Positions 19,560 through 28,846 of a stretch of 64,000 nucleotides of DNA are shown piece after piece (the stretch's first letter is position 1; each line of letters begins with the position of its first letter). The DNA lies in the NCBI RefSeq assembly GCF_028368975.1, contig NZ_JAQNDM010000002.1:3590425-3654424 (forward strand). The letters run 5' to 3'. The stretch comes from Stigmatella ashevillena (lineage in GTDB: Bacteria > Myxococcota > Myxococcia > Myxococcales > Myxococcaceae). The notes under the pieces were generated by a model, which did no database searches, was not told the origin of the DNA, and saw only the letters and a list, made by a program, of their open reading frames with translations. Made by a program: the position numbers and the translations under genes.

Positions 19560-20375
19560 ATGAACGGAGCCAAGGTCGTCCTCGTCACGGGAGCCTCGTC
19601 CGGCATTGGCCGGGCTTGCGCGGAGCTGCTGAGTGCGCGCGGCCATACGGTCTATGGCACAAGCCGCAAGCCCGCCCAGGCCCTGGCGGGCTTCCGGATG
19701 CTGGAACTGGACGTCACCCGGGACGACTCGGTCCAGGCGGCCGTGTCCACCGTGCTCGCGGAGCAGGGGCACCTCGATGCCGTGGTGAACAACGCGGGCT
19801 ATGCCTTGGCAGGGCCCCTCGAGGAGACGTCTCTCGAGGAGGCACAGCACCAGCTCGACACCAACTTCTTTGGCGTGCTTCGCGTGTGCAAGGCAGTGCT
19901 TCCCTCCATGCGGACGCACCGCTCAGGGCTCATCATCAATGTGAGTTCGCTGGGGGGTGTGGCGGGCCTGCCCTTCCAGGGGCTCTACAGCGCCAGCAAG
20001 TTCGCGCTGGAGGGGCTGACGGAGAGCCTGCGCCTGGAGGTGGCATCGTTCGGCATCCAGGTCACCTCGATCCAACCTGGAGATGTGTACACGCCCATCA
20101 CCGAGAATCGCGTGCAGGCCCGTCAGTGTGGACCGGACTCCCCCTACCGGAGCGCCTTCGCGACAGCCCTCGGCATCATCGAGCAAGAAGAGCGGACCGG
20201 AGCACCCGCTGGGCTCGTGGCGAGGCAGGTGCTGAAGTTGATGGAGCGCAAGCACGTGGGCGTACGCTACACCGTGGGCCGCCTGTCACAGCGGATCATC
20301 ACCGCGGCCAAGGCGTTCCTGCCGTCGCGCCTCTTCGAGCGCCTCCTCAAATCCTATTACGGCCTTCAGCAGTAG
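19560..20375 (+). CDS. Short-chain dehydrogenase/reductase
   Basis: 271-residue classical SDR. It has the NAD(P) glycine motif LVTGASSGIGRAC, NNAGYA, and the catalytic triad Ser (NVSSLGG), Tyr and Lys in LYSASKFALEG. An Arg after the second strand in GTSRK suggests NADPH preference. The C-terminal extension of about 30 residues is basic. It ends 9 bp before the FAD-monooxygenase and is cotranscribed with it, which suggests a two-step oxidation/reduction on an unknown small molecule. No membrane or export signal. Confidence 0.9.
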   Translation: MNGAKVVLVTGASSGIGRACAELLSARGHTVYGTSRKPAQALAGFRMLELDVTRDDSVQAAVSTVLAEQGHLDAVVNNAGYALAGPLEETSLEEAQHQLDTNFFGVLRVCKAVLPSMRTHRSGLIINVSSLGGVAGLPFQGLYSASKFALEGLTESLRLEVASFGIQVTSIQPGDVYTPITENRVQARQCGPDSPYRSAFATALGIIEQEERTGAPAGLVARQVLKLMERKHVGVRYTVGRLSQRIITAAKAFLPSRLFERLLKSYYGLQQ

Positions 20376-20384
20376 GAGAGACCC

Positions 20385-21905
20385 ATGAACAAACAGGATG
20401 TTCTGATTGTCGGTGCGGGCCCCACGGGCCTTGTCCTCGCGCTTTGGCTGACCCAACAGGGCATCACGGTTCGCATCATCGACAAGAGTACCGGCCCCGG
20501 CACCACCTCCCGCGCCCTGGCCGTACAGGCGCGCACGCTTGAGCTTTACCGGCAGCTGGATCTGGCGGATGCGGTGATCGCGGCCGGAAATCGGAACCTG
20601 TCGATCAACCTCTGGATCAAGGGCAAGCGAAAGGCGCACATCTCCGTCGGCGAGGCTGGAGCAGGACTCTCGCCTTATCCCTTTGTTCTGATCTATCCGC
20701 AGGACTTGCACGAACAGCTGTTGGTCGAGCGACTGGAAACCCTGGGCATCCGGGTTGAACGGCAAACGGAGTTGATCGACTTCGAGGACAAGGGTGACAA
20801 GATCACTGCCCGGCTGCAGATGCCCAACGGTGAGGAGGAAACCTGTGAGGCGCAGTATCTGGCCGGATGCGATGGCGCACGCTCAACCATCCGACACAAG
20901 ATAGGGGCTGCCTTTGAAGGCGGTACCTACAGTCAAGTCTTCTACGTTGCCGATGTCGAGGTGAGCGGCCTGACCCCTCCCGACGAGGTGCACCTCGCGC
21001 TGGATCATTCGGATTTCGTCGCCGTGCTGTCCTACGGAAAGAATGGCCAGAGTCGGCTCATTGGGACAGTCCGCGACGAGCGTGCGGAGCGCGCGGAGAC
21101 CTTGACCTTCGATGACGTCGGCCAACAGGCCATCAGAAACCTGGGGCTTCAGGTTCATCAGGTTAACTGGTTCTCCACCTACCGCGTGCATCACCGCGTC
21201 ACCGACCGGTTCCGCAGCGGGCGCGCTTTCCTGCTGGGCGATGCCGCGCATATCCACAGTCCGGCAGGCGGTCAGGGGATGAACACAGGCATCAGCGACG
21301 CCATCAACCTGGCGTGGAAACTGGCCGCCGCCGTGAAAGGCGAAGCGCCGGACAGCCTGCTGGACAGCTATCAGGCGGAGCGCCTCCTTTTCGCACGCAA
21401 GCTGGTGGATACGACGGACCGGGTGTTCACGTTCGTCACCGCCGAAAGCAGTTTCGCCGACTTCGTGCGTACCCGGATTGCGCCCCTCTTTCTGCCCGTT
21501 GCCTCGACCATGGGCCCCGTCCGTGAATTCATGTTCCGCGTCATCTCACAAACGACGCTGAGCTATCACGAGAGCCCCTTGAGCCAAGGCGTGGCTGGCA
21601 AGGTGCACGGGGGTGACCGCCTCCCTTGGGTCTCTGTGGATGGCACGGACAACTACGAGCCGCTGAAGACCATCACCTGGCAGGTTCATGTCTACGGCTC
21701 AGCCCGTGCCGAGCTGAAGACCTGGTGCGAAGCCCACCACCTCCCGCTGCATGTCTACGCCTGGGGACCCGAGTACGAGAAAGCCGGGTTTGCGCGCGAC
21801 GCGGCCTACCTGTTGCGCCCCGATACCTATGTCGCATTGGCGGCCCCCTCCGGCGCACCGGCCGACCTGGAGACCTACTTGAAGGATTGGATTCACGGCT
21901 TGTAG
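20385..21905 (+). CDS. FAD-dependent aromatic hydroxylase-type monooxygenase
   Basis: 506-residue flavoprotein of the PheA/TfdB (group A) type. It shows the ADP-binding VGAGPTGLVLAL near residue 10, the CDGARSTIRH motif that touches NADPH and FAD, and the FAD-ribityl motif LLGDAAHIHSPAGGQGMNTGISDA. A thioredoxin-like C-terminal domain follows. Such enzymes hydroxylate phenols, polyketides or related rings; the substrate is unknown. GGAGAGACCC precedes the ATG. It shares an operon with the upstream SDR and converges on the permease gene of the amino-acid cluster. Confidence 0.9.
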   Translation: MNKQDVLIVGAGPTGLVLALWLTQQGITVRIIDKSTGPGTTSRALAVQARTLELYRQLDLADAVIAAGNRNLSINLWIKGKRKAHISVGEAGAGLSPYPFVLIYPQDLHEQLLVERLETLGIRVERQTELIDFEDKGDKITARLQMPNGEEETCEAQYLAGCDGARSTIRHKIGAAFEGGTYSQVFYVADVEVSGLTPPDEVHLALDHSDFVAVLSYGKNGQSRLIGTVRDERAERAETLTFDDVGQQAIRNLGLQVHQVNWFSTYRVHHRVTDRFRSGRAFLLGDAAHIHSPAGGQGMNTGISDAINLAWKLAAAVKGEAPDSLLDSYQAERLLFARKLVDTTDRVFTFVTAESSFADFVRTRIAPLFLPVASTMGPVREFMFRVISQTTLSYHESPLSQGVAGKVHGGDRLPWVSVDGTDNYEPLKTITWQVHVYGSARAELKTWCEAHHLPLHVYAWGPEYEKAGFARDAAYLLRPDTYVALAAPSGAPADLETYLKDWIHGL

Positions 21906-21969
21906 CGCTGGGGACGGGACTCGGGGGCGCGCTCCTTGTCGCTCGATGGCCAAGTCATGTGGTGACTGC

Positions 21970-23277
21970 CTACGCACGGACCTTGGAACGCGGCCCTCCG
22001 AGCTGCTTGCGCAGAAAGAAATGGACCAAGCCAATGGCGAGTCCCAGGACGAGTGCTGCGTAGAGAAAGCTTTGGCGGAAGAAAGGCAGAATGGCGATCG
22101 TCACAGCGATCACCAGCCAGATACACCTCCGAATGCCGTTGCCCCGCAGCAGCCGGAGCGCGGAAACAAAAGTGGCCAAGAAGATGAGCATGAACGCGGC
22201 AGAGGACGCGGTGATGAGTTCGGCCTCATCCTTTCCCGCCCATACCACCACAGCGACGACGGCGCCGTAGCCCAGCAGCAGGAAAAGCAGCGCGGCGTAG
22301 GGAGCATGGGTCTTGGCCGAGACGCGAGACAGCGCGGAGGGAAGGATCCCATCACGAGACAGGGCATACACAACCCGGGATGTCCCCAACACCCAGGCAT
22401 TCGTCGTCAACAGAAGCAGGACGAGCGCCACCCCGTTGCCCACTCGAGCCACCTCTTGACCGCCAACGATGCTCAGCACTGTCGACAACACGGTGACTCG
22501 ATCGCTGTATTGGGCTTCGGGTGGAATGACCAGCACAACGGTGAGCGCCATCATGAAGTAGAGCAGGCCAACGAGAAGCACTGCCCAGAAAATGGCTCGC
22601 GGAAAGGTTCGCTCTGGCGCGATAACCTCCTCGGCCACTGGCGCCGCGTTCTCCCAGCCGATGAAACCAAAGAAGCAGACGATGGCTGCGGAACCGACCG
22701 CGAGCCACCCCTTCGGAGCGACTGGGGTCAGGTTGCCCAGTTCCCCCTGGGGCAGTGCAGCCGACACCACCAGTACGAGGAAGGCGATCAACGTGCCAAG
22801 AACAACTCCCTGCACCCGGGTACTGACCTTGAGGCCCAGCAGATTGAACAAGATGGAGCAGGACATGATCAGGTAACCCGCCAACAGCAACGTCGCTCCC
22901 CCCGGGAAGGGAACAAGCTTCGACAAGTAGCGCGCGGCCGCGATCCCCAAAACGGGGTTGGCGATCAACAAGGTCAACAACAGAAATAGCGCGATGACCT
23001 TGCCCCAGTAGTTGCCGAAGGCGTGCTCAACAAACGAGGCGATCCCGCGGCTGTCGGGATGAAGAACCGACAGCCGCGCGAAGATCAAGGCAAAGGGATA
23101 CGAGTAGGCAATCAAGAGCAACCACGCCAGCAGCGACGCCGGTCCCGCGATCTCGGCGGCATGACCGGGGATAATCAGGATCCCAACCCCCATGACGGAC
23201 GAGATGTAGTGGATGATCAACCCCGGTGTCCGCAATGTCTTCCGGAGGCGGTTGGGCTGGGAAATTTCAGGCTTCAT
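21970..23277 (-). CDS. APC-family amino acid permease
   Basis: 435 residues with about twelve hydrophobic segments. The start ISSVMGVGILIIPGHAAEIAGP carries the Gly-x-Gly-I-x-x-I-P signature of the first helix of APC amino-acid transporters, and FFGFIGWENAAPVAEEV matches helix 6, the substrate site. It lies last in the minus-strand run, 60 bp after the formyltransferase. In that setting it may export the product or import its amino-acid precursor; the family is mostly importers and antiporters. Start ATG is at 23275-23277. Confidence 0.88.
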   Translation of the reverse strand: MKPEISQPNRLRKTLRTPGLIIHYISSVMGVGILIIPGHAAEIAGPASLLAWLLLIAYSYPFALIFARLSVLHPDSRGIASFVEHAFGNYWGKVIALFLLLTLLIANPVLGIAAARYLSKLVPFPGGATLLLAGYLIMSCSILFNLLGLKVSTRVQGVVLGTLIAFLVLVVSAALPQGELGNLTPVAPKGWLAVGSAAIVCFFGFIGWENAAPVAEEVIAPERTFPRAIFWAVLLVGLLYFMMALTVVLVIPPEAQYSDRVTVLSTVLSIVGGQEVARVGNGVALVLLLLTTNAWVLGTSRVVYALSRDGILPSALSRVSAKTHAPYAALLFLLLGYGAVVAVVVWAGKDEAELITASSAAFMLIFLATFVSALRLLRGNGIRRCIWLVIAVTIAILPFFRQSFLYAALVLGLAIGLVHFFLRKQLGGPRSKVRA

Positions 23278-23337
23278 GGAATCGCACCTTGTTCCACGGC
23301 TGGGCGCGCAGGGACTGCATCGCGCGATGGAGTGATG

Positions 23338-24270
23338 TCAGGGGTGGCCCAGGTAGCCACCCATTTTTGGGAAGAAATCCCGGGCTGCGATGGGGCTCTG
23401 TCCCGGCGGCTGCACCTCCATCAGGATGATGCCGCAAGCGCCCACCTTCCCTGGCCCTCCGCACGCCACTGCCACTCCCTCTTCGGCATGGCAGATGAGC
23501 CGACCAGGCGTTCCACAGTAGGCCCGCTTTGGTAACTTGGCCCGCTTGAGCAGAAGCTCGCTCCCTTCGTAGTCTGTGCGTGCGTTCAGGAACGGATCGC
23601 TCTGGGCACGGATCAGGTTGTAAAGTTCAAGGCTGCTCTGGTTCCAATCCGCCCTTGTGTCCCGGGGGGCGATGCGATGGTAGAAGACCGATTGTGAGAG
23701 GTCCTGCGGCTGGCCGCGGTAGCCCTCGTTCAGCAGTGACAAGCCGCGCAGGACGAGCCCCGGATAGCGGATGAGCAACCTGTGGTACACATCGGTCGCG
23801 GTGTCTTCCACGCCAATGGGAACCCGCTCTTGGGCGATGATGTCCCCCGTGTCGAACTCACCGCTCATGAGGTGAACCGTCAGACCGGTCTCGGCCTCAC
23901 CGTTCCGGATCGCCCAGTTGACGGCGCCGAAACCTCCATATTTGGGCAGCAGGGCATCATGGATGTTGATGGCCCCAAGCCGGGGAAGCCCGAGCAGCGC
24001 AGACGGCACCAACGTGCGCCAGTTGGTTGATACGATGGCATCGGGGCGCAGCCCTGCCACTCGTGGGATCAACTCCGGTTCGGCCGCGCGAGGAGACAGA
24101 AAAGTGGGCAGCCCCTCGGCCTCCGCCACACGCAGGACATCGTTGTCTCCAAGTCCGGTGAAGTCAGGGCGATGGGTGAGCACCAGTCCGACCCGGTGCA
24201 CGGCCGCCAGCCCTTCCAGAACCGCCGCCCCCAGCTCGCCAAACCCCATGAACATCAGGTCAAGTGGCAT
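23338..24270 (-). CDS. Formyltransferase-family protein (Fmt/GART-like)
   Basis: 310 residues. The formyl-transfer domain fills the first ~190 residues and has the catalytic triad Asn102-x-His104 in [13 protein letters not shown] and Asp140 in FDTGDII, as in methionyl-tRNA and glycinamide formyltransferases that use 10-formyl-tetrahydrofolate. The C-terminal domain, after [10 protein letters not shown], resembles the Fmt/ArnA C-terminal beta barrel, but the whole is not typical Fmt. Its start lies 11 bp inside the end of the argininosuccinate synthase gene, so they are coupled. A role in N-formylating an amino acid or amine made by this operon is inferred. Confidence 0.82.
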   Translation of the reverse strand: MPLDLMFMGFGELGAAVLEGLAAVHRVGLVLTHRPDFTGLGDNDVLRVAEAEGLPTFLSPRAAEPELIPRVAGLRPDAIVSTNWRTLVPSALLGLPRLGAINIHDALLPKYGGFGAVNWAIRNGEAETGLTVHLMSGEFDTGDIIAQERVPIGVEDTATDVYHRLLIRYPGLVLRGLSLLNEGYRGQPQDLSQSVFYHRIAPRDTRADWNQSSLELYNLIRAQSDPFLNARTDYEGSELLLKRAKLPKRAYCGTPGRLICHAEEGVAVACGGPGKVGACGIILMEVQPPGQSPIAARDFFPKMGGYLGHP

Positions 24271-25504
24271 CCTGCGCTCGCTCCTCGCCCGACAGAGGGG
24301 AGGTGCGAGCCGCTGCTCCCACCTGGAAGCGCAGTCCGGTCAGGCGAATGAAACCCGTGGCATCGCTTTGGTTGTAGACGTTGTCCGCTTCGAATGTCAC
24401 GTGAGCCCGGCTGTACCGGCTGGTGGGCGACTCGCGCCCAATCACCCGAACCGACCCCTTGTACATCTGCATCCGGACATCTCCCGTGACGCCCTTCTGG
24501 CTCTGGTCGATCGCGGCCTGGAGCATCAGCCGCTCTGGAGAGAACCAAAGGCCGCGATACACCAAATTGGCATAGCGGGGCATCAACTCATCCTTCAGGT
24601 GAGCCGCCTCGCCATCCATCGTGAGCGATTCGATGGCACGGTGAGCGTGGTGCAGGAGGGTACCTCCAGGCGTCTCATAGACGCTGCGCGTCTTCATGCC
24701 CAGGATTCGGTTCTCGACCATGTCCACCCGCCCAATGCCGTGTACACCGCCGAGCGCGTTCAGTCGGCGCAGCACGTTGGCGGGCGACAAAGGCTCGCCA
24801 TTCACCGCCACGGGGTCCCCCTGAAGGAACGACACCACCAGCTCTTCTGGCCGGTTCGGTGCATCCTCGGGCCGCACGGTCCGCGTGCACAGTCCCTCCG
24901 GGGGAGGGATCGAGGGATCCTCAAGCGCCTCGCCTTCATAGGAGGTGTGCAGCAGGTTGACATCAATGGAGTAGGGGCGCTGGGCTGTGCCCGCGTTCTC
25001 GATCGAAATCTGGTTTTCGCGGGCGAAGGCCAGCAGGTCGCTGCGCGAGCGGAAGCTCCAATCTCGCCAAGGCGCGATGATCTGGATGTCGGGGCTCAGG
25101 GCCAAGTAGGTGAGTTCGAAGCGGAGCTGATCATTCCCCTTGCCCGTGGCGCCGTGGGCCACGGCATCGGCGCCAACCAACCGGGCGATCTCGATCTGAC
25201 GCTTGGCGATGAGCGGCCGGGCGATGGACGAGCCCAGCAGGTAAGCCCCTTCGTACAGCGCGTTGGCGCGAAACATGGGAAAGACGAAGTCCCGCGCGAA
25301 CTCCTCCTGGAGATCCTCGATGAAAATCTCACGGACGCCGAGCTGCTCGGCCTTCTGCCGCACGCGCTTCAGTTCCTCCCCTTGTCCAAGGTCGGCGGTG
25401 AAGGTGACGATCTCGCAGCCATAGCGATCCTTGAGCCAACGCAACACCACCGACGTATCCAGGCCTCCCGAGTAAGCCAGGACAATCTTTTTCAAGGGCT
25501 TCAT
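24260..25504 (-). CDS. argG: Argininosuccinate synthase-like protein
   Basis: 414 residues, full family length. It joins citrulline and aspartate with ATP to argininosuccinate in arginine synthesis. The N-type ATP pyrophosphatase loop AYSGGLDTS is at residues 10-18; [11 protein letters not shown]-type binding sequence appears as [15 protein letters not shown], and APWRDW and RPYSIDVNL are conserved. The frame is open to 25561, but ATG 25504 has AGGAGGAAAC upstream. It stands between an oxygenase and a formyltransferase, with no argH or other arg gene in the window. It could therefore be the housekeeping enzyme or a pathway-specific copy that acts on a citrulline-like substrate. Confidence 0.9.
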   Translation of the reverse strand: MKPLKKIVLAYSGGLDTSVVLRWLKDRYGCEIVTFTADLGQGEELKRVRQKAEQLGVREIFIEDLQEEFARDFVFPMFRANALYEGAYLLGSSIARPLIAKRQIEIARLVGADAVAHGATGKGNDQLRFELTYLALSPDIQIIAPWRDWSFRSRSDLLAFARENQISIENAGTAQRPYSIDVNLLHTSYEGEALEDPSIPPPEGLCTRTVRPEDAPNRPEELVVSFLQGDPVAVNGEPLSPANVLRRLNALGGVHGIGRVDMVENRILGMKTRSVYETPGGTLLHHAHRAIESLTMDGEAAHLKDELMPRYANLVYRGLWFSPERLMLQAAIDQSQKGVTGDVRMQMYKGSVRVIGRESPTSRYSRAHVTFEADNVYNQSDATGFIRLTGLRFQVGAAARTSPLSGEERAQDAT

Positions 25505-25541
25505 GTTTCCTCCTGCTGAGGGGGTGACCGTGCGCGATGAC

Positions 25542-26315
25542 TCAGGACGCCCAGAGCGCATCCATGGTTTCGTGGGAGACAGGTTTCTCCAGATTTGCAG
25601 ACGAGGCGAACGCCATGTTCAGGATGACGCGGCGGCATGCCTTAAGAAGCGGGTAGACGCGATGGAGCGTCGTGTCGGCACGCAGGAAATAGAGATCTCC
25701 CGGTGCCAGCGCGACCGAGTAGATGGGACGATCAATGAAGGCCTCACACAGACGAGGCGAGCTTTTGTTCCACTTCGTATGGGGGACGCACTGGACGAAC
25801 CCTCCCAGCTCCACGGGTGGGCAATCAATGATCCAGACCAGCGCGTAGCTGTAGTCATCCCAATGCCAACCATGGGTATCTCCCGGCTGGTGGATTTGCG
25901 TGATGACATACTGCTCATCGTTGTACGGACACGGGAGGACCGGCCCCCCCGTGATGCGGCTGAGCGCCGAGAGCAGCACTTCGCTGCCGTAGAGCTGCGG
26001 AATGACGCCACCATGCTCCAGGATGTCCTGTCGCCGCACGTTCGACAGCTTGCGAGGCGTGTTGCCAGTCTCGGCGAACCTCATGTCCCGGCGCCGAGCG
26101 TGCCGCTCCAGCAAATCCTCCGCCTCTTCAGCCAGCTTCTTCTTAAGTGGCTCTGGGCAGAGGTTGCTCACTTTGGCGAGACCCGTTCGTTCAAGGCTCC
26201 GGCGCAGCCCCCGGATATCGCTGTGAGAGTAAGGGTTTTCTTGAATGTGTCGAGCCAGCATTCTCTCGGTGGAAGCAGGTGCAAGATCGGAGCTCTCAAG
26301 CATGGGAGGTTGCAT
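25542..26315 (-). CDS. 2-oxoglutarate/Fe(II) oxygenase, BesD-like family
   Basis: 257 residues from ATG 26315. The iron site is His-x-Asp in [15 protein letters not shown] (His151, Asp153) with distal His218 in TTLHRVYPL and the 2OG-binding Arg in ACRRVILN. The THGWHWDDY context resembles free-amino-acid halogenase/hydroxylase enzymes of the BesD group; an Asp rather than Gly in the His-x-Asp position predicts hydroxylation, not chlorination. The frame stays open to GTG 26414, but that start has no ribosome site. It is 37 bp upstream of the argininosuccinate synthase in the same direction. The substrate is probably an amino acid such as Arg, Lys or citrulline (inference). Confidence 0.75.
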   Translation of the reverse strand: MQPPMLESSDLAPASTERMLARHIQENPYSHSDIRGLRRSLERTGLAKVSNLCPEPLKKKLAEEAEDLLERHARRRDMRFAETGNTPRKLSNVRRQDILEHGGVIPQLYGSEVLLSALSRITGGPVLPCPYNDEQYVITQIHQPGDTHGWHWDDYSYALVWIIDCPPVELGGFVQCVPHTKWNKSSPRLCEAFIDRPIYSVALAPGDLYFLRADTTLHRVYPLLKACRRVILNMAFASSANLEKPVSHETMDALWAS

Positions 26316-26564
26316 CCTTTCGTCCAAGACGGAGCCCTCTGCGATCTCTTGTGACTCGACAATGGGAAGGATGAGCCTCAGGGCCACCCCTTTCGAGGCA
26401 TAGGCGAAGGCCACCCGCCAGGAGGGATGGCAAGAGGGGAAGCAGTGCTTGGAGACGACATCAAAAAGCGGTCGTCAGGCTGCTCCGTCCCCCCCCATTT
26501 GGGAGGCAGGCAAGCACGGACCGGGGGAGTTCAGACAGACCACCACGCCCCAGAGTGCACCGGG

Positions 26565-27896
26565 TCAAGGCCTGTAGCGCTGAGGCCGAGACTCAGGCAC
26601 GCACAGGGCCAAGCGCTCCATGCGGCTGGCCACCTCCGCGAGGACGCGCTCCTTGTCGAGTGTCAGCACTTGGCGATCACGCAAAAGGACCCGGCCATTC
26701 ACCAAAACGGTGTGCACGTCGCTCGCGCGTGCGCCGTACACCAGTCCAGCAGCCAGGTCATGCGGCGGCTGCCAGTGGGTGCCTCGGGTGTCCACGAGAA
26801 CGATGTCGGCCTGAGCGCCCGGCGAAAGCACACCGAGTTCCGTGCCAAGGCCCAGCGCGGCCGCACTCCCCCGCGTGGTGATGTCGAGCGCCTCGGCGAT
26901 GGGAAGAACCTCGGGATCGAGCGCGTCGTGCTTCTGCAGCATGGCCATGAGCCGCAGACTCTCGAAGAGTTCCAGCGGGTTGCCACTGGCCGTGCCCGTG
27001 GCCAGCCCCACGGGCACACCGGCCTTGCGCAGGGCACGCAGGGGCGCCACCCCCAACCCCAGCTTGAGCGCCTGCTTGGGCGCATGGGCGACGCCCACAT
27101 GCGCGCGGTGGCGAGCGAGCAGTTCGATGTCCTGGGGCAGCAGCCCGCAAGCGTGGGCGATGAGCGTGGGGACGCCCAGCACGCCCGTGTCCTGAAGCAC
27201 TTGGATGGGGGTGCGGTCCCGCCGGCTCACGCTGGCGAGCGTCTGGTTCATCTCCTCGGCGGCGTGCAGATGGATGCCTACGCCCAAACGGGTCGCATGC
27301 CCCACACAGGCACGCAGCAAGCCGTCGTCGCAGGTGTAGGGCGAAAAGGGCGCCATGCAGGTGGTGATGCGGCCCCCGGCGCCGCCCTTCCAACGCTCCG
27401 CGAACGCGGCCGTCTCGGCAAGCGCGGCGTAACCACCGCTGGAGAATGCACTCCACCCGAGCCGCGCGCGGGTCCCCGCCTCCTCGACGGCCCGAGCCAC
27501 CTCGTCCATGAAGAGGGAGTGGTCGGCCACGGTGGTGACCCCCGCCTCAATCATCTCGATGAGGCCGAGCTGTGCGCCCCAGTACACGTCCTCCGGCGTG
27601 AGATTGGTCTCCAGGGGCCAGATGAAGTCGTTGAACCACCGCTCCAGGGACACGTCCTCGGCCAGCCCCCGGAAGAGCACACTGGCCACATGGGCGTGGG
27701 TATTGATGAGCCCAGGCAGGGCCAGCATTCGCTGCCCTTCGATCACGGTCACTCCCGCGTCCAGAGGCTCACCCGTGGGCCGCAGCGCGGCAATCCGGTT
27801 GTCTCGAATGAGGATGTCCTGGTGGCGGGCCACGGAAAGCGCCCCTTGCTCGTTCGGAACGAGCGCGTGGCAATCGCGGATGCAGATCTCCGTCAT
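26565..27896 (-). CDS. TRZ/ATZ-type amidohydrolase (deaminase)
   Basis: 443 residues of the metal-dependent amidohydrolase superfamily. His-x-His is at 67-69 (LINTHAHVASV), with the further metal ligand His in HLHAAEE, and GVTTVADHSL and LIAHACGL as in the guanine/S-adenosylhomocysteine/triazine deaminase branch. The Asp of the active site is likely in the GLATGTASGNP region, the branch's usual S/D-N position, though the pattern is altered here. ATG 27896 has GGAG six bases before it and is preferred over TTG 27908. It lies upstream of the oxygenase gene with a 250-bp gap, so it may be the first gene of the same cluster or separate. Substrate unknown. Confidence 0.85.
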   Translation of the reverse strand: MTEICIRDCHALVPNEQGALSVARHQDILIRDNRIAALRPTGEPLDAGVTVIEGQRMLALPGLINTHAHVASVLFRGLAEDVSLERWFNDFIWPLETNLTPEDVYWGAQLGLIEMIEAGVTTVADHSLFMDEVARAVEEAGTRARLGWSAFSSGGYAALAETAAFAERWKGGAGGRITTCMAPFSPYTCDDGLLRACVGHATRLGVGIHLHAAEEMNQTLASVSRRDRTPIQVLQDTGVLGVPTLIAHACGLLPQDIELLARHRAHVGVAHAPKQALKLGLGVAPLRALRKAGVPVGLATGTASGNPLELFESLRLMAMLQKHDALDPEVLPIAEALDITTRGSAAALGLGTELGVLSPGAQADIVLVDTRGTHWQPPHDLAAGLVYGARASDVHTVLVNGRVLLRDRQVLTLDKERVLAEVASRMERLALCVPESRPQRYRP

Positions 27897-28311
27897 ACAG
27901 ATCTCCAAGGGAAGTTCCCGGGGAAAGTGCCCGTCCTAGTGCACTCGCCGCGCCAGTTCCAGCAGCACCTTTGCTTAAAGCTCCTAACAAAAATCGCTTC
28001 GGAGGGGACTTCCCCCCTGAGCAGGGGCTCCAGTCTTTATTTTTGTTAGGAACTCTAAGCTTTTCGGCGAGCACGTAGACAGCTGCGGTCACGACATTGC
28101 TGTCGCCTCTCAACAGGAGGGAAACCGAAGTGCCGCCCTGCGCAAGCGAGCCGCTTGCAGCAAGGCCTCTTTCCGTCCCATATCCCATACTTCACGGAAC
28201 CTTACCGTCGCATCCCACACAAAAACGGGGAAGGCTTGACGTTCCAGCGGGCAGGTCAAATGTTCCTTTCCAAGAAAGGGTTCAAAACCCACCCCACACG
28301 AAAGAGGGCTT
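27897..28311. other. 415-bp gene-free region containing a miniature element
   Basis: Divergent spacer between the amidohydrolase (minus) and a lipoprotein gene (plus). It holds the 88-bp inverted-repeat element at 27973-28060. Small frames across the rest show no start, signal or family, and I see no other feature. Confidence 0.5.
27973..28060. repeat. 88-bp MITE-like element with 22-bp terminal inverted repeats
   Basis: The two ends (27973-27994 and 28039-28060) match at 20 of 22 bases as inverted repeats around the core CTCCTAACAAAAAT. The middle is G/C-rich, with GGAGGGG and TCCCCCCT runs that can pair. No transposase gene lies inside, so it would be non-autonomous. The CCTAACA-type ends recall those of IS5-like elements, from memory. 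A diverged half copy lies at 28774. It could also fold as a long hairpin in RNA. Confidence 0.6.
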
Positions 28312-28749
28312 ATGCGTCGTCGTTCAATGGTTGCATTGACGGTATGCAGTTTGCTTTTCGGATGTGGCAGCGCTCCCGAGGACGGCGAGCCCATCGAGGA
28401 GAACGCATCGCCGGGAATGGAGGCTGCGCCGCAACAGGAGGATTTCGGTACCGTTTCCGAGTTCAAGGTCTATGTGTCCAGCCACGCTGGCGCCTATGTG
28501 ACGTTCAACTCGTATGGTGATCACTTTGTCATCCAAGACACTGCCTCGGATGGGCACTCCGCCCTGGTTCAAATTGATGCGGCGAACCTCTCTGAGTGCT
28601 GGAATAACAATGGCGCAGGGACGACCGTGGACTGCAACCGCAACTTTACCGAAGGCATCAACATCCGCTTCCGTGCTTGCGTGGGCGAGTACACAACGAA
28701 AAATGTCATCGGCTGTTCGGCATGGAAGACGGCCAACACCACGAACTGA
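28312..28749 (+). CDS. Small exported lipoprotein, unknown function
   Basis: 145 residues. Signal MRRRSMVALTVCSLLFGCGS with lipobox LFGC, then an acidic linker (EDGEPIEENASPG) and a mature domain of about 95 residues, FKVYVSSHAGAYVTFNSYGDHFVIQD, with three Cys (ECWNNNG, DCNRNF, RACVGEY, GCSAW). The linker-plus-small-domain layout resembles the two Cys-rich lipoproteins at 12.2-12.8 kb, but the domain is different; it is beta-rich. AAAGAGGG stands five bases before the ATG. It is flanked by the two inverted-repeat elements. Family not recognised. Confidence 0.7.
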   Translation: MRRRSMVALTVCSLLFGCGSAPEDGEPIEENASPGMEAAPQQEDFGTVSEFKVYVSSHAGAYVTFNSYGDHFVIQDTASDGHSALVQIDAANLSECWNNNGAGTTVDCNRNFTEGINIRFRACVGEYTTKNVIGCSAWKTANTTN

Positions 28750-28773
28750 GTGTCACCCCGAGCTTGGCCTGAT

Positions 28774-28820
28774 TTAGAGCGCCTAACAGAAGGCCCTCCG
28801 GAGGGGCATCTCCCCTCGGG
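28774..28820. repeat. Half copy of the 28-kb inverted-repeat element
   Basis: TTAGAGCGCCTAACAGAAG followed by CCTCCGGAGGGGC resembles the left end and inner part of the 88-bp element at 27973 (TTAAAGCTCCTAACA, CGGAGGGG). It contains the palindrome CCCTCCGGAGGG at 28794-28805. No matching opposite end is visible, so it is likely a one-ended remnant or a terminator-like hairpin derived from one. It lies just after the lipoprotein stop codon. Confidence 0.45.
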
Positions 28821-28846
28821 AGAATTCTTCAAACCTTACTTTGCTC

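Noticed and set aside
25542-26315. Halogenase reading of the BesD-like enzyme
   Set aside because: Halogenases of this group have Gly or Ala in place of the Asp of the His-x-Asp motif; here the Asp is present, so hydroxylation is expected.
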